A DNA stretch of 64,000 nucleotides from JAQTNA01 sp043743785 (GTDB lineage Bacteria; Pseudomonadota; Gammaproteobacteria; Burkholderiales; Rhodocyclaceae), in NCBI GenBank assembly GCA_043743785.1, contig JAYTVW010000088.1, positions 11,762 through 75,761 on the forward strand, read 5' to 3'. The notes beneath the pieces are model-generated. The model had not been told where the DNA came from and did no database searches. It worked only from the letters and a program-made list of their open reading frames with translations. Positions within the stretch are counted from its first letter, which is position 1. Every line of letters starts with the position of its first letter. The position numbers were made by a program, and so were the translations under genes. Below are positions 43,957 to 52,485 of this stretch, in pieces.

Positions 43957-43962
43957 TAAAAT
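43957..43962 (+). promoter_or_regulatory. Possible -10 element of nudJ (TAAAAT)
   Basis: TAAAAT lies 31 bases before the nudJ ATG in the divergent ilvE/nudJ region. The -35 is not clear. Confidence 0.35.
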
Positions 43963-43992
43963 GCCGGGCTTGACCAAAAACGGGAGCGTCTG

Positions 43993-44448
43993 ATGTCGGA
44001 TCGCATCTGGAAACCCAATGTCACCGTGGCCGCCGTGGTGGAGCGGGATGGCCGTTTTCTGCTGGTGGAAGAAGAAACCGAGGCCGGCCTGTGTTTCAAC
44101 CAGCCGGCCGGACACCTGGACGAGGGGGAATCCCTGGTGCAGGCCGCGGCCCGGGAAGCGCTGGAAGAGACCGCCTGGCATTTCGAGCCGAAATTTATTG
44201 TCGGCATCTACCAATGGCGCCGGCCCCAGGGCGATATCACCTATTTGCGCTTTGCCTTCGGCGGCGAACTGACCGGTTTTGAACCCGAGCGGAAGCTGGA
44301 TGAAGGCATCCTGCGGGCCGTGTGGATGACGCCGGAAGAGGTGGAGGCGACAAAAGATCGTCACCGCAGCCCCCTCATTGCCCAGTGTATCGCCGATTAC
44401 CGTGCCGGCCAGCGCTACCCGCTGGAGCTGATCCGGCATTACGAATGA
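43993..44448 (+). CDS. nudJ: NUDIX phosphatase NudJ
   Basis: A 151-residue Nudix hydrolase. The Nudix box spans residues 40-62 (GHLDEGESLVQ ... REALEETAW) with the metal-binding R-E-A-L-E-E core. NudJ acts on thiamine pyrophosphate precursors and nucleoside triphosphates in E. coli. The gene order nudJ-mnmA is the same as in E. coli, which supports the name. Repeat copy D lies between the two genes here. Confidence 0.9.
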   Translation: MSDRIWKPNVTVAAVVERDGRFLLVEEETEAGLCFNQPAGHLDEGESLVQAAAREALEETAWHFEPKFIVGIYQWRRPQGDITYLRFAFGGELTGFEPERKLDEGILRAVWMTPEEVEATKDRHRSPLIAQCIADYRAGQRYPLELIRHYE

Positions 44449-44463
44449 GTTTCGCAAGAGCAA

Positions 44464-44586
44464 TTTGAAACGCCGAGGCGCCGAGGCGCAGAGGAAAAGC
44501 AAAAAACCTGAGCATTAAGCACATCTCAAACGAGTGTGAGATTGTTCCTGCCCTGGTTTTCTTGGCGCCTCTGCGCCTCGGCGTTT
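44464..44586. repeat. Dispersed inverted-repeat element, copy D
   Basis: Left arm TTTGAAACGCCGAGGCGCCG (44464 onward) and right arm (44561-44586) with CTCTGCGCCTCGGCGTTT. The centre holds an extra small hairpin (CATCTCAAACG / CGAGTGTGAGATTG region). It separates nudJ from mnmA. Confidence 0.88.
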
Positions 44587-44615
44587 AATAGTGAATTTCA
44601 AGGGCGGAGAACCTG

Positions 44616-45725
44616 ATGTCTGAAAAGGGAACAGTGGTCGTCGGCATGTCCGGCGGGGTGGATTCGTCCGTGGCGGCCTTGCTGCTGAAGCAGCAGGGCT
44701 GGAAGGTCATTGGCCTGTTCATGAAGAACTGGGAGGATGACGACGATGGGGAATATTGCTCCACGCGCCAGGATCTGCTCGACGTGGTGTCCGTGGCCGA
44801 CGTGCTGGGCATCGACCTGGAGGTGGTGAATTTCGCCGCCGAATACAAGGAACGGGTGTTCGCCGAGTTCCTCAAGGAATACCATGCTGGCCGCACGCCG
44901 AATCCGGACGTGCTGTGCAATTCCGAGATCAAGTTCAAGGCTTTTCTGGATCACGCCATGAAATTGGGCGCCGACAAGATCGCCACCGGCCATTATGCGG
45001 GGGTGCGGGAAGTAGCCGGCGACCTGGGGCCGGAATTCCAACTGCTCAAGGCCGAGGACGGCACCAAGGACCAGAGTTACTTCCTGCACCGTCTGAACCA
45101 GGCCCAGTTGTCGAAGACCCTGTTTCCGCTGGCGGACGTGTACAAGCGGGACGTGCGCAAGATGGCGGCGGCGGCCGGCTTGCCGAATTTTGCCAAGAAG
45201 GACTCCACTGGCATCTGTTTCATCGGCGAGCGGCCCTTCAAGGAGTTCCTCTCCCGCTACCTGCCGGAACAGCCCGGAGAAATCCGCACCCTGGATGGGG
45301 GAAAACTGGTGGGCCAGCACACCGGGGTGACCTATCACACCCTGGGACAGAGGAAGGGCCTGGGCATTGGCGGCCTGGCCGGGAACGACCAGGCAGGGGA
45401 ACATGACGCCTGGTACGTGGCCGGCAAGGACATGCAAAAGAACGTTCTTTATGTGGTGCAGGGCCACGAGCACCCGGCCCTGTTGAAGGAGCGCCTGACG
45501 GCGGCGGACCTGTCCTGGGTCAAGGGCCGTGCGCCCCACACCCACTGGGTATATTGCGCCAAGACCCGCTATCGTCAGGAGGACGCGCCCTGCGAGGTGG
45601 AGTCGGTGGACGCGGACAAGCTGGAAATGGCTTTCGCGCTACCCCAGTGGGCGGTGACGCCGGGCCAGTCCGTGGTGCTGTATGAGAGCCGGGTGTGCCT
45701 GGGGGGCGGGGTGATTCAAGGGTAG
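44616..45725 (+). CDS. mnmA: tRNA 2-thiouridylase MnmA
   Basis: A 369-residue enzyme that adds sulfur to U34 of tRNA-Lys, -Glu and -Gln. The PP-loop is MSGGVDSS (11-18). Catalytic cysteines are C101 (DVLCNSE) and C201 (STGICFIGERP), the usual pair. It works with IscS/Tus sulfur relay proteins in the cytosol. The start ATG lies just after repeat copy D. A hairpin terminator follows at 45761. Confidence 0.97.
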   Translation: MSEKGTVVVGMSGGVDSSVAALLLKQQGWKVIGLFMKNWEDDDDGEYCSTRQDLLDVVSVADVLGIDLEVVNFAAEYKERVFAEFLKEYHAGRTPNPDVLCNSEIKFKAFLDHAMKLGADKIATGHYAGVREVAGDLGPEFQLLKAEDGTKDQSYFLHRLNQAQLSKTLFPLADVYKRDVRKMAAAAGLPNFAKKDSTGICFIGERPFKEFLSRYLPEQPGEIRTLDGGKLVGQHTGVTYHTLGQRKGLGIGGLAGNDQAGEHDAWYVAGKDMQKNVLYVVQGHEHPALLKERLTAADLSWVKGRAPHTHWVYCAKTRYRQEDAPCEVESVDADKLEMAFALPQWAVTPGQSVVLYESRVCLGGGVIQG

Positions 45726-45760
45726 TTGCAAGTTTCAAGTGCAAGCCGCAAGGAAAAACA

Positions 45761-45785
45761 GGGGGCGCCACGAGCGCCCCTTTGT
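45761..45785. terminator. Terminator between mnmA and the convergent hybrid kinase
   Basis: GGGGCGC (45762-45768) and GCGCCCC (45774-45780) pair across CACGA, with T's after and A's before on the plus strand, so it may work in both directions. Confidence 0.75.
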
Positions 45786-45800
45786 TTCAGGAGGCGGGGT

Positions 45801-48800
45801 TCAGGCAGGCTTGGATAGCCACTTCAATACGGTGTTGAAGAGATTTTCCAGGTCCATGGGCTTGGCGACGAAATCGTTCATGCCGGTGGCGAGGCAGCGG
45901 GCGCGGTCTTCGCTGAAGGCGTTGGCCGTCATGGCCAGGATAGGCGTGCGGTGCGCGGTAGCCGACTGGCGGATCTGGCGTGTCGCTTCCAGCCCATCCA
46001 TGGTGGGCATTTGCACGTCCATCAGGATCAAGTCATAGCGCTGCGCTTGGATCATGGCGACGGCGACGCCGCCATCCTCCGCCTGGTCGATTTCCAGGCC
46101 CAACTCCCCCAGCAATTCGCTGGCGATTTCCCGGTTGATAGACTCGTCATCCACCACCAGGATGCGGCGGCCAGCGTAATTCAGTCGCAGGGTTGCTTCC
46201 GCTGAGGTTTGCTCCCGTGGGGCTGCCCCAGCGTTGAGCGGGGGGAGTTTGCGCAGGCGCGCGGTGAACCAGAAGGTGCTTCCGACCCCCGGTTGGCTGT
46301 CCGAGCCGACCTCGCCCCCCATCATGCCGGCCAGTTTTCGGGCGATAGCCAGCCCAAGGCCGGTGCCGCCGTATTTCCGTGTGGTCGAGTTGTCGGCCTG
46401 CTCGAAGGCGTTGAAGACGCGGGGGAGCGCTTCCGGGGCGATGCCGATGCCCGTATCCCTGACCTCGAAGCGAATGAGGGCGCTGTCCCCGTCCTCCTCC
46501 AGCGTGTGGGCGTGCAGCAGTACCGCGCCGGCATCAGTGAATTTGACGGCGTTCGCGGCATAGTTCAGCAGAATTTGCTGGAGCCGGGTCGGGTCTCCGA
46601 TGAAGCGTTGCGCCGGCACGGCGACTTCCATACTCAAGGCCAGGTGCTTGGCCGCAGCCTGGGGCTGGAGGAGGGTGAGCACGTTGGCCACCAAAGTGCC
46701 GATCTGGAGATCGGTCTCTTCCAGTGTGAACTTGCCGGCCTCGATTTTCGATAAATCCAGGATGGCGTTGATGACTTCCAGCAAATGCCTGCTGGCGGCG
46801 TCGATCTTGTTCAGGCGGTCGGTGATGGGCGCGGGCACACCGGACCGGCGGATGAGGGCCGTCATGCCGCTGATGGCGTTCAGCGGGGTGCGGATTTCAT
46901 GGCTCATGTTGGCCAGAAAGGCGCTCTTGGCCACATTGGCCGCCTCCGCAGCCACTCGCTGAATGTTGGCCTGCAGACTCCGGACGCCGTAGCTTACATT
47001 CGCCGCCAGTTCTTCCAACAGGCTGATTTCCTCCGGGGAGAAGGCGTCGGATTCGGCAGAATAAATAGTCAAGGCCCCCTGCGTCCGCCCCTCGATGACC
47101 AGGGGCACGGCGATACTGGACTGGTAGCCCCGGCGCAGGGCGGCTTCCCGCCAGGGGGCCATGACCGGGTTGCTGAGAATGTCATGGTTGATCTGGGTCT
47201 GGCCGGTGCGGATGGCCTTGCCGGTGGGACCCCGGCCAGTCTCCTTGTTTTCATCCCAGGACAGCTTGATATTCTCCAGGTAGCCCTCCTCATAACCGGA
47301 TTGGGCATAAGGGCGGACGGATTTTTCTGCATCGTTTTCCGCCAGGCCGATCCAGGCCATGAGGTAACCTCCGGTGTCCACCAGCATGCGACAGACGTCG
47401 CTGTAAAGCTCGGCTTCAGTGGTGACCCGGACGAGGGCGAAATTGCATTTGCTGAGGAGGCGCAGCGCCCGGTTGAGGCGCAATTGTTCCTGCCCGGCCT
47501 TCATGCGCTCCGTAATGTCTTCGAAGACGGTGGCGAATCTGTTCGGCCCCGGCGACACCACCGATATGGAAAAAGCCTTACCCAGCGGCGCGAAGTTGGT
47601 TTCGAAGTGCCGTGATGCCCCTCCTCGGGCGACCTCCGCATAGTCCGCCAGATAGGGCGGGGTGGCCTGGCCGTAGGCTTCGGTGGCGCTACGCCCGATG
47701 ACCGCTGTCCGGGGCAGCTCCAGCAGCGATTCAAAGGCTGGGTTCACGTCCGTGATGCGGTAATCGACGGGGTTGCCCCCTGCGTCCAGGATCAACTCGT
47801 GGAGCGCGACCCCTTCCGACATGGCATCAAAGAGGGAGCGGAAACGCTTTTCGCTTTCCTGCAACTCCGCCGTAAAGGTCCGGTTGCGGCGGTGCGCGCG
47901 TATCAGCAGCCAGGCACCCGCCCCCATGCTCAGGCAGAAAGACAACGCGAGGGTGAGGGTGACCAGTGCTTCCTTGTACCAGTCGGCCAGGAAGTCCTCC
48001 CGGGCCATGCCCACATTCAAGTAGAAACCATAGGTGCCATGGCGCCGGTAGCTATGGACGCGGGTGATGCCGTCGATGCTGCTGGCGCCGCTGACATAGG
48101 TGCCCACATCGGGGTTTTGCCGCAGTGATGCCAGAAACTCCGTGGAGAGGATCTGTGCCCCTGTTGTCGTGTTGGCCCCTGTTTCGGGGTAGCGGACCAG
48201 GATGGCGCGGTCGGCATTGCGCAAGGCAATGGAGCCATGCTCGCCCAGTTTCAGGGCCGAGAAGCGCTTGAGCAGGGAGTCCAGTTCCAGGTTGGCCACT
48301 GCGACCCCGGCAAAGCTGCCGTCGGCATGGTTGAGGCGCTTCGATACGATCAAGCCCCACTTGCCACTGATCTTGCCCTTGAGGGGGCCGGTGATCCGCA
48401 CCTGATCACTGGCGTTTTCCCGGTGGTAGTGGAAATATTCCCGGTCCCGGATGGCGCTGCCGGCTGGCGGGGGGCCTTCAAAGCCGTGGGTCATGTCGCC
48501 GGCTTGGTCGGAAATACGCATGGAGGCGAGTTCCGGGTGGAGGGTCACCAACAGGCGGATGCGCGCGTTGAGGGTGCGATCCCCGTTTGCTTCCTCCGGG
48601 CGGCGGCGGGAATAATCATCCGCCAGGATACGCAGGGTCTGATCCACCTCGCCAAAGGTGGCGCCTATCTGATGGTAGAGCACCAGACTCAGGTTCTGGG
48701 TGGCGGTTTCTGCGGTGGCGTGATGGTGCTGCAGGCTGCGCTGCAGGGACCACAGGGCCAGCCCGCCAGCGAAAGTGCACAGCAATCCGGCCACGAGGGC

Positions 48801-48842
48801 CATTCGCACCGCAAAGCTCAGGCGCCGCGGAGTTTCCTGCAT
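45801..48842 (-). CDS. Cache/PAS/GAF hybrid sensor histidine kinase
   Basis: About 1013 residues. Two membrane helices (about 11-34 and 285-305) enclose a periplasmic double-Cache-like domain. Then follow a PAS region (~330-450), a GAF domain (~470-610), HisKA with H in MSHEIRTPLNAISGM, HATPase_c (DTGIGIAPE, GTGLGLAIA) and a receiver (LILMDVQMPTMDG). ATG 48842 follows a GAGGGGACT ribosome site; the ATG 18 bases upstream is weaker. It is a lone gene. Its upstream region holds a 155-bp inverted-repeat element. The periplasmic ligand is unknown. Confidence 0.9.
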   Translation of the reverse strand: MQETPRRLSFAVRMALVAGLLCTFAGGLALWSLQRSLQHHHATAETATQNLSLVLYHQIGATFGEVDQTLRILADDYSRRRPEEANGDRTLNARIRLLVTLHPELASMRISDQAGDMTHGFEGPPPAGSAIRDREYFHYHRENASDQVRITGPLKGKISGKWGLIVSKRLNHADGSFAGVAVANLELDSLLKRFSALKLGEHGSIALRNADRAILVRYPETGANTTTGAQILSTEFLASLRQNPDVGTYVSGASSIDGITRVHSYRRHGTYGFYLNVGMAREDFLADWYKEALVTLTLALSFCLSMGAGAWLLIRAHRRNRTFTAELQESEKRFRSLFDAMSEGVALHELILDAGGNPVDYRITDVNPAFESLLELPRTAVIGRSATEAYGQATPPYLADYAEVARGGASRHFETNFAPLGKAFSISVVSPGPNRFATVFEDITERMKAGQEQLRLNRALRLLSKCNFALVRVTTEAELYSDVCRMLVDTGGYLMAWIGLAENDAEKSVRPYAQSGYEEGYLENIKLSWDENKETGRGPTGKAIRTGQTQINHDILSNPVMAPWREAALRRGYQSSIAVPLVIEGRTQGALTIYSAESDAFSPEEISLLEELAANVSYGVRSLQANIQRVAAEAANVAKSAFLANMSHEIRTPLNAISGMTALIRRSGVPAPITDRLNKIDAASRHLLEVINAILDLSKIEAGKFTLEETDLQIGTLVANVLTLLQPQAAAKHLALSMEVAVPAQRFIGDPTRLQQILLNYAANAVKFTDAGAVLLHAHTLEEDGDSALIRFEVRDTGIGIAPEALPRVFNAFEQADNSTTRKYGGTGLGLAIARKLAGMMGGEVGSDSQPGVGSTFWFTARLRKLPPLNAGAAPREQTSAEATLRLNYAGRRILVVDDESINREIASELLGELGLEIDQAEDGGVAVAMIQAQRYDLILMDVQMPTMDGLEATRQIRQSATAHRTPILAMTANAFSEDRARCLATGMNDFVAKPMDLENLFNTVLKWLSKPA

Positions 48843-48935
48843 GAGTCCCCTCTTACCCACTATGTATGCGCCGAAGGCGCTACCGGCTGGACAGCGGGCG
48901 CCTGCTGTTTTTGCTTGCTACGTGAAGCGGCCTTA

Positions 48936-49090
48936 GGCGATTTCTGTCAATAAATGTCCCCGCTGACTTGTCTTTTCGCTCCCCTGCGGCGTTGCGCCGC
49001 CCTTACATGGCTCGCCATGCGTGGTTGGTCGCGCCTTGCAGGGAAACGAAAATCCGGCGTCTTCGGGTACATTTATTTCCGGCAATCGCC
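48936..49090. mobile_element. 155-bp MITE-like element with 27-bp terminal inverted repeats
   Basis: Ends at 48936-48962 and 49064-49090 match as inverted repeats at 22 of 27 positions (GGCGATT..C.G..AATAAATGT.CCCG). Further inside, TTTTCGCTCCCCTGC faces GCAGGGAAACGAAAA, so the whole unit can fold into one long hairpin. It has no gene and abuts the GST stop codon exactly. No target-site duplication was evident. Confidence 0.65.
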
Positions 49091-49699
49091 TTACTCGTGC
49101 GGTACCGTCTCTGCGAAGGAAGGCCGCAGCTTGAGCTTGTCGTTGAGCCTGGCCAGATTCGGGTATTTCTCGCGCCAGTTGAAGTCGGTGATGCGGAAGG
49201 CGAGGTAGCCCAGGGCCGAACCCACGGCGATGTCGGCCATGGTGAAGCTGTTGCCGTGGGTCCATACGCTTTCCCCCACGTCTTCCGCCATTACCTGCAC
49301 CGCGCGCTGCACTTTTTCCATCTGCTTTTCAACGAACTGGGCGCTGCGCCGGCCGGCCTGGCGGCGCTTTTCCAACACGATATTGGCTGCCGCGTCACAG
49401 ACGCCGTCCGCCAGGGCTTCCCAGCGCTTCACCTGAGTGCGTTCCCGGTTGGTTTGGGGCAGCAGGCGGTTGTTGGGGGAGACATTGTCCAGGTATTCGC
49501 AGATCACCCGGGAGTCGAACAGGGTGTTCTCGTCATCCAGCACAAGGACCGGAACCTTGCCCAGGGGGTTGAGGTTGGGAACAAAGCTGCCTTCCTCCCA
49601 AGGCGAATCCAGCACAAAATCGTACTCGATTTTCTTTTCGGCCAGGACGATGCGTGTCTTGCGTACGTAGGGACTGGTATGGGTGCCGACGAGTTTCAT
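49091..49699 (-). CDS. Glutathione S-transferase family protein
   Basis: A 202-residue GST. The thioredoxin-like N domain reads THTSPYVRKTRIVLAEK and has the conserved cis-proline in GKVPVLVLDDE and D-S-R in LFDSRVICEYLD. The C-terminal helical domain has FTMADIAVGSALGYLAFR. It resembles the YibF-like bacterial group. Substrates are not known. The stop codon is directly followed by the MITE-like element. Confidence 0.92.
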   Translation of the reverse strand: MKLVGTHTSPYVRKTRIVLAEKKIEYDFVLDSPWEEGSFVPNLNPLGKVPVLVLDDENTLFDSRVICEYLDNVSPNNRLLPQTNRERTQVKRWEALADGVCDAAANIVLEKRRQAGRRSAQFVEKQMEKVQRAVQVMAEDVGESVWTHGNSFTMADIAVGSALGYLAFRITDFNWREKYPNLARLNDKLKLRPSFAETVPHE

Positions 49700-49820
49700 T
49701 ATGTGGAACCGCGTACTAGGGGTTGGAGGGCGGATTATAGCATCGGCACCCGGGAGACCGCCTGCTCCAGGAACTTGCTCCAGGGCAATCGCGCGAATGT
49801 CAAAAGAATCGCCGGAAGTC

Positions 49821-49946
49821 CATCTCCCTCCCCTTCAAGGGGAGGGCTGGGGTGGGGATGGGTTCGGAACGGCGGAAAAAAGACCATATTCCCTTACGCA
49901 CAAACCTCATCCCCCTCCTAACCTCCCCCTTGAAGGGGGAGGGATA
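49821..49946. repeat. CCCTCCCC-type inverted repeat
   Basis: Left arm (49825-49862) CCCTCCCCTTCAAGGGGAGG plus GGTGGGGATGGG and right arm (49908-49944) CATCCCCCTCC ... CCCTTGAAGGGGGAGGG are complementary, and each arm also contains an internal palindrome around TTCAAG/TTGAAG. It fills the centre of the 328-base gap between GST and the MNT gene. Similar sequences are scattered widely in proteobacteria. Confidence 0.8.
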
Positions 49947-50028
49947 AATGCCAACCGGATTCATGCGATTGCCTTGCTCCGTGCTTCAGAGCGGCGGCTG
50001 CGGGGCGCGTCCATGCGACGGTTCAGCT

Positions 50029-50388
50029 ATGAGCAAGGACCTTACACAATTGGACAGCACGACGCGGGGCTCGGTGCAGGAATTCTTACGCCAAGTATCG
50101 GCGCGGGTTCCCGTTGCCGGTGCCTGGCTCTTCGGTAGCCGTGCCCGTGGTGACAATCGTCAGGACAGCGACGCGGATGTCGCGTTGCTGCTTCCGGGCT
50201 CACCGGCCAGCGACAATGAGTTTTGGGACCTCAAACACATGCTCGGGGGACTTTCATTCGACATGCTTCTGGAGACTGGCGTGCTTATCGAGGCGCTGCC
50301 AGTTTGGGAGGATGAGTGGGAGCATCCTGACACGCACACTAACCCCACGCTGCTAAAGAACATCCGCAGAGACGGGGTGCGCCTGTGA
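50029..50388 (+). CDS. Orphan MNT-type nucleotidyltransferase
   Basis: A 119-residue protein with the minimal nucleotidyltransferase signature GSRARGDNRQDSDADVAL (G-S and D-x-D). In MntA-HepT toxin-antitoxin systems, MntA adds AMP to the HEPN toxin and blocks its RNase. No HEPN gene follows: the next in-frame start after this stop yields only 15 codons. ATG 50029 is chosen because homologues start just before the domain. It may be a remnant or act on a toxin encoded elsewhere. Confidence 0.75.
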   Translation: MSKDLTQLDSTTRGSVQEFLRQVSARVPVAGAWLFGSRARGDNRQDSDADVALLLPGSPASDNEFWDLKHMLGGLSFDMLLETGVLIEALPVWEDEWEHPDTHTNPTLLKNIRRDGVRL

Positions 50389-50549
50389 GCGTAGCCAATG
50401 GCGGTAGAGGCCGATCATTCGTTCGTGAGTAGTCGGTCCAGACGTCTGCTTGAGTCCACTAGCGGTCTCTGAACCTTTAGCTACTCGACCGGCCGTTCAG
50501 GGTCGCAAGCGGATAAATCCATCCAGCCTTGAAGGCGGAGCCGGTTGGA

Positions 50550-51305
50550 CTACAGTCGCAGCACGCCTTCCTTGCAGGTGGCGGCTTGTTCCAGTCGGGT
50601 GAGGGTGGGCAAGAGGTTGAGGCCCGTGGCTTTTTTAAGGGCCAGGGCGGAGGTCTTCAGTTCGGACAGGGGGTGTTCCAGAGGCTCGCCAACGGCGGCG
50701 AAGGCGATGGCGTTGCCGGCGTCGCAGGACGGAAAGACCAGGCTGCGGCCTTCGAAAGCCAGGCGGATGCGTTCCGCGCTGGCCTTGAAGCCCCGGCTGC
50801 GGCCCAGCAGGTTCACCACCATGAGGCCTTCCTTCGTCAGGCGCTTCCTGGCACTGGTGTAGAAGTCCCCCGTGTCCAGATGGCCGGCCCGGCCCTTGGC
50901 GTCGAAGCCATCCACCAGGATCAGGTCAAAGCGTGTTTCGGTGGATTCCACAAAATGCACGCCGTCGGCAATCTCGACGCGGATGCGGGAGGGATCATCC
51001 GGCAGGCGGAAATTGGCGTAGGCGGTGCCCACCACCTCCGGGTTGATTTCCACCACCGTGAGATGGGCGTGGGGACGGTTGCGCCACAGAAACTTGGTCA
51101 GGGACGCGGCCCCCAGGCCCACCAGCAGCACCTTCTTCGGCCAGGCGGCGTCCGGGCGCAGCAGCAGGGCTGCCATCATTTCCCGGGTGTATTCCAGTTC
51201 CAGGGCAAACGGCCGGGCCACCCGCATGGCGCCCTGTATCCAGCTGGAGCCGAAATGCAGGCTGCGCACGCCCGCTTCTTCGCTGACTTCGATGGAGTGA
51301 TTCAT
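50550..51305 (-). CDS. Spermidine synthase-like methyltransferase-fold protein
   Basis: A 251-residue protein of the spermine/spermidine synthase superfamily. The nucleotide-binding loop is KVLLVGLGAASLTKFL, the acidic strand end is LTVVEINPEVV, and the DLILVDGFD segment matches the catalytic region. It lacks the N-terminal beta-hairpin domain of true SpeE proteins and lies near minE rather than polyamine genes. Polyamine synthesis is one possibility; a distinct aminopropyl- or methyltransferase is another. Confidence 0.82.
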   Translation of the reverse strand: MNHSIEVSEEAGVRSLHFGSSWIQGAMRVARPFALELEYTREMMAALLLRPDAAWPKKVLLVGLGAASLTKFLWRNRPHAHLTVVEINPEVVGTAYANFRLPDDPSRIRVEIADGVHFVESTETRFDLILVDGFDAKGRAGHLDTGDFYTSARKRLTKEGLMVVNLLGRSRGFKASAERIRLAFEGRSLVFPSCDAGNAIAFAAVGEPLEHPLSELKTSALALKKATGLNLLPTLTRLEQAATCKEGVLRL

Positions 51306-51379
51306 GGTGAGGAGTGAGGCGTGAGAGGGTGAAGTTAGCGCGCCTACGGCGCGTAGGCTGACCTAGCCCCTAGCCCCTA
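51304..51379. repeat. Heptamer repeat plus hairpin between minE and the SpeE-like gene
   Basis: GTGAGGAGTGAGGCGTGAG (heptamer family) begins at the SpeE-like start. A GCCTACG-GCG-CGTAGGC hairpin (51342-51358) and CTAGCCC repeats ending at the minE stop follow. The hairpin could terminate the min operon, although the T run is missing. Confidence 0.7.
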
Positions 51380-51631
51380 TTTCGCCTCCGGCAGGACGAT
51401 ATTCACTTCCAGGACTTCCATGTTGCCCTGCTTTTGCAGGTTAACCTTGATGTCCTCGGCGGAAATGTGCACGTACTTGGATATGACCGCCACCAGTTCC
51501 GCCTGCAGGGCCGGCAGGAAGTTGGGCGGGGTGTTGCCGGAACGTTCGTGGGCGATGATGAGCTGCAGGCGCTCCTTCGCCACGGAGGCGGATTTCGGCT
51601 TGGTGCCGAACAGCCAACTGAGGACGGCCAT
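51377..51631 (-). CDS. minE: Cell division topological specificity factor MinE
   Basis: An 84-residue protein that stimulates MinD ATPase and drives pole-to-pole oscillation so that the Z-ring forms at mid-cell. The N-terminal contact helix region reads SVAKERLQLIIAHER and the C-terminal dimer domain follows. It starts one base after minD and is the last gene of the minCDE operon. Confidence 0.97.
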   Translation of the reverse strand: MAVLSWLFGTKPKSASVAKERLQLIIAHERSGNTPPNFLPALQAELVAVISKYVHISAEDIKVNLQKQGNMEVLEVNIVLPEAK

Positions 51632-51632
51632 A

Positions 51633-52451
51633 TTACTTTCCTCCGAAAAGGCGCTTGAAGATGCCGGGCTTTTCGTAATCCACGAAGCGCAAGGGCTTGG
51701 TTTCGCCCAGGAAGCGGGCCACCACGTCCAGGTAGGCGTCGGCCACGTGGGTGTCCTTCATGTGCACCACCGGGGTGCCCTGGTTGGACGCCTGCAGCAC
51801 ATCCTCGGATTCCGGGATCACGCCGATGACCGGGATGCGCAGGATTTCCTGCACGTCCTTGTAGGAAAGCATCTCGCCGTCTTCCACGCGCTTGGGCGAG
51901 TAGCGAGTAATGAGCAGGTGTTCCTTCACCGGTTCCAGTCCCTGTTCGGCGCGGCGGGACTTGGCCTGCAGGATGCCCAGGATACGGTCGGAGTCGCGTA
52001 CAGACGATACTTCCGGGTTGCTCACCACCAGGGCTTCGTCGGCGAAGCGCAGGGCCATGAGGGCACCCCGCTCGATGCCGGCGGGGGAGTCGCAGACCAC
52101 GTAGTCGAAACCCTGATGTTCCAGTTCCTTCAGGACCTTCTCCACGCCTTCCTCGGTCAGGGCGTCCTTGTCCCGGGTCTGGGAGGCGGGCAGCACGTAC
52201 AGGTTGTCGCAGTGCTTGTCCTTGATGAGGGTCTGGGTCAGGGTGGATTCGCCGTTGATGACATTGATGAAGTCATAGACGACGCGGCGTTCGCAACCCA
52301 TGATCAGGTCCAGGTTGCGCAGGCCCACGTCGAAGTCGATGACGGCGGTCTTGTAGCCGCGCAGGGCCAGGCCACTGGCGAAGGCGGCGCTGGAGGTGGT
52401 CTTGCCCACGCCTCCCTTGCCGGATGTGACGACGATGATTCGAGTTGCCAC
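51633..52451 (-). CDS. minD: Septum site-determining ATPase MinD
   Basis: A 272-residue ParA-type ATPase. The deviant Walker A is GKGGVGKTT at 11-19, Walker B lies at VVCDSPAGIE, and the C-terminal amphipathic membrane-targeting helix is PGIFKRLFGG. It recruits MinC to the membrane and is cleared by MinE. Lies 34 bases after minC. Confidence 0.98.
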   Translation of the reverse strand: MATRIIVVTSGKGGVGKTTSSAAFASGLALRGYKTAVIDFDVGLRNLDLIMGCERRVVYDFINVINGESTLTQTLIKDKHCDNLYVLPASQTRDKDALTEEGVEKVLKELEHQGFDYVVCDSPAGIERGALMALRFADEALVVSNPEVSSVRDSDRILGILQAKSRRAEQGLEPVKEHLLITRYSPKRVEDGEMLSYKDVQEILRIPVIGVIPESEDVLQASNQGTPVVHMKDTHVADAYLDVVARFLGETKPLRFVDYEKPGIFKRLFGGK

Positions 52452-52485
52452 GAAAATACCTCTCTGAAATTATTGCACTGCGTGA

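Noticed and set aside
42946..44502. Long form of ilvE extending over nudJ
   Set aside because: The extension is antisense to a clear Nudix gene; ATG 43866 gives the standard ilvE length.
50389..50549. HEPN toxin fragment after the MNT gene
   Set aside because: The overlapping GTG frame stops after 15 codons and shows no HEPN-like sequence.
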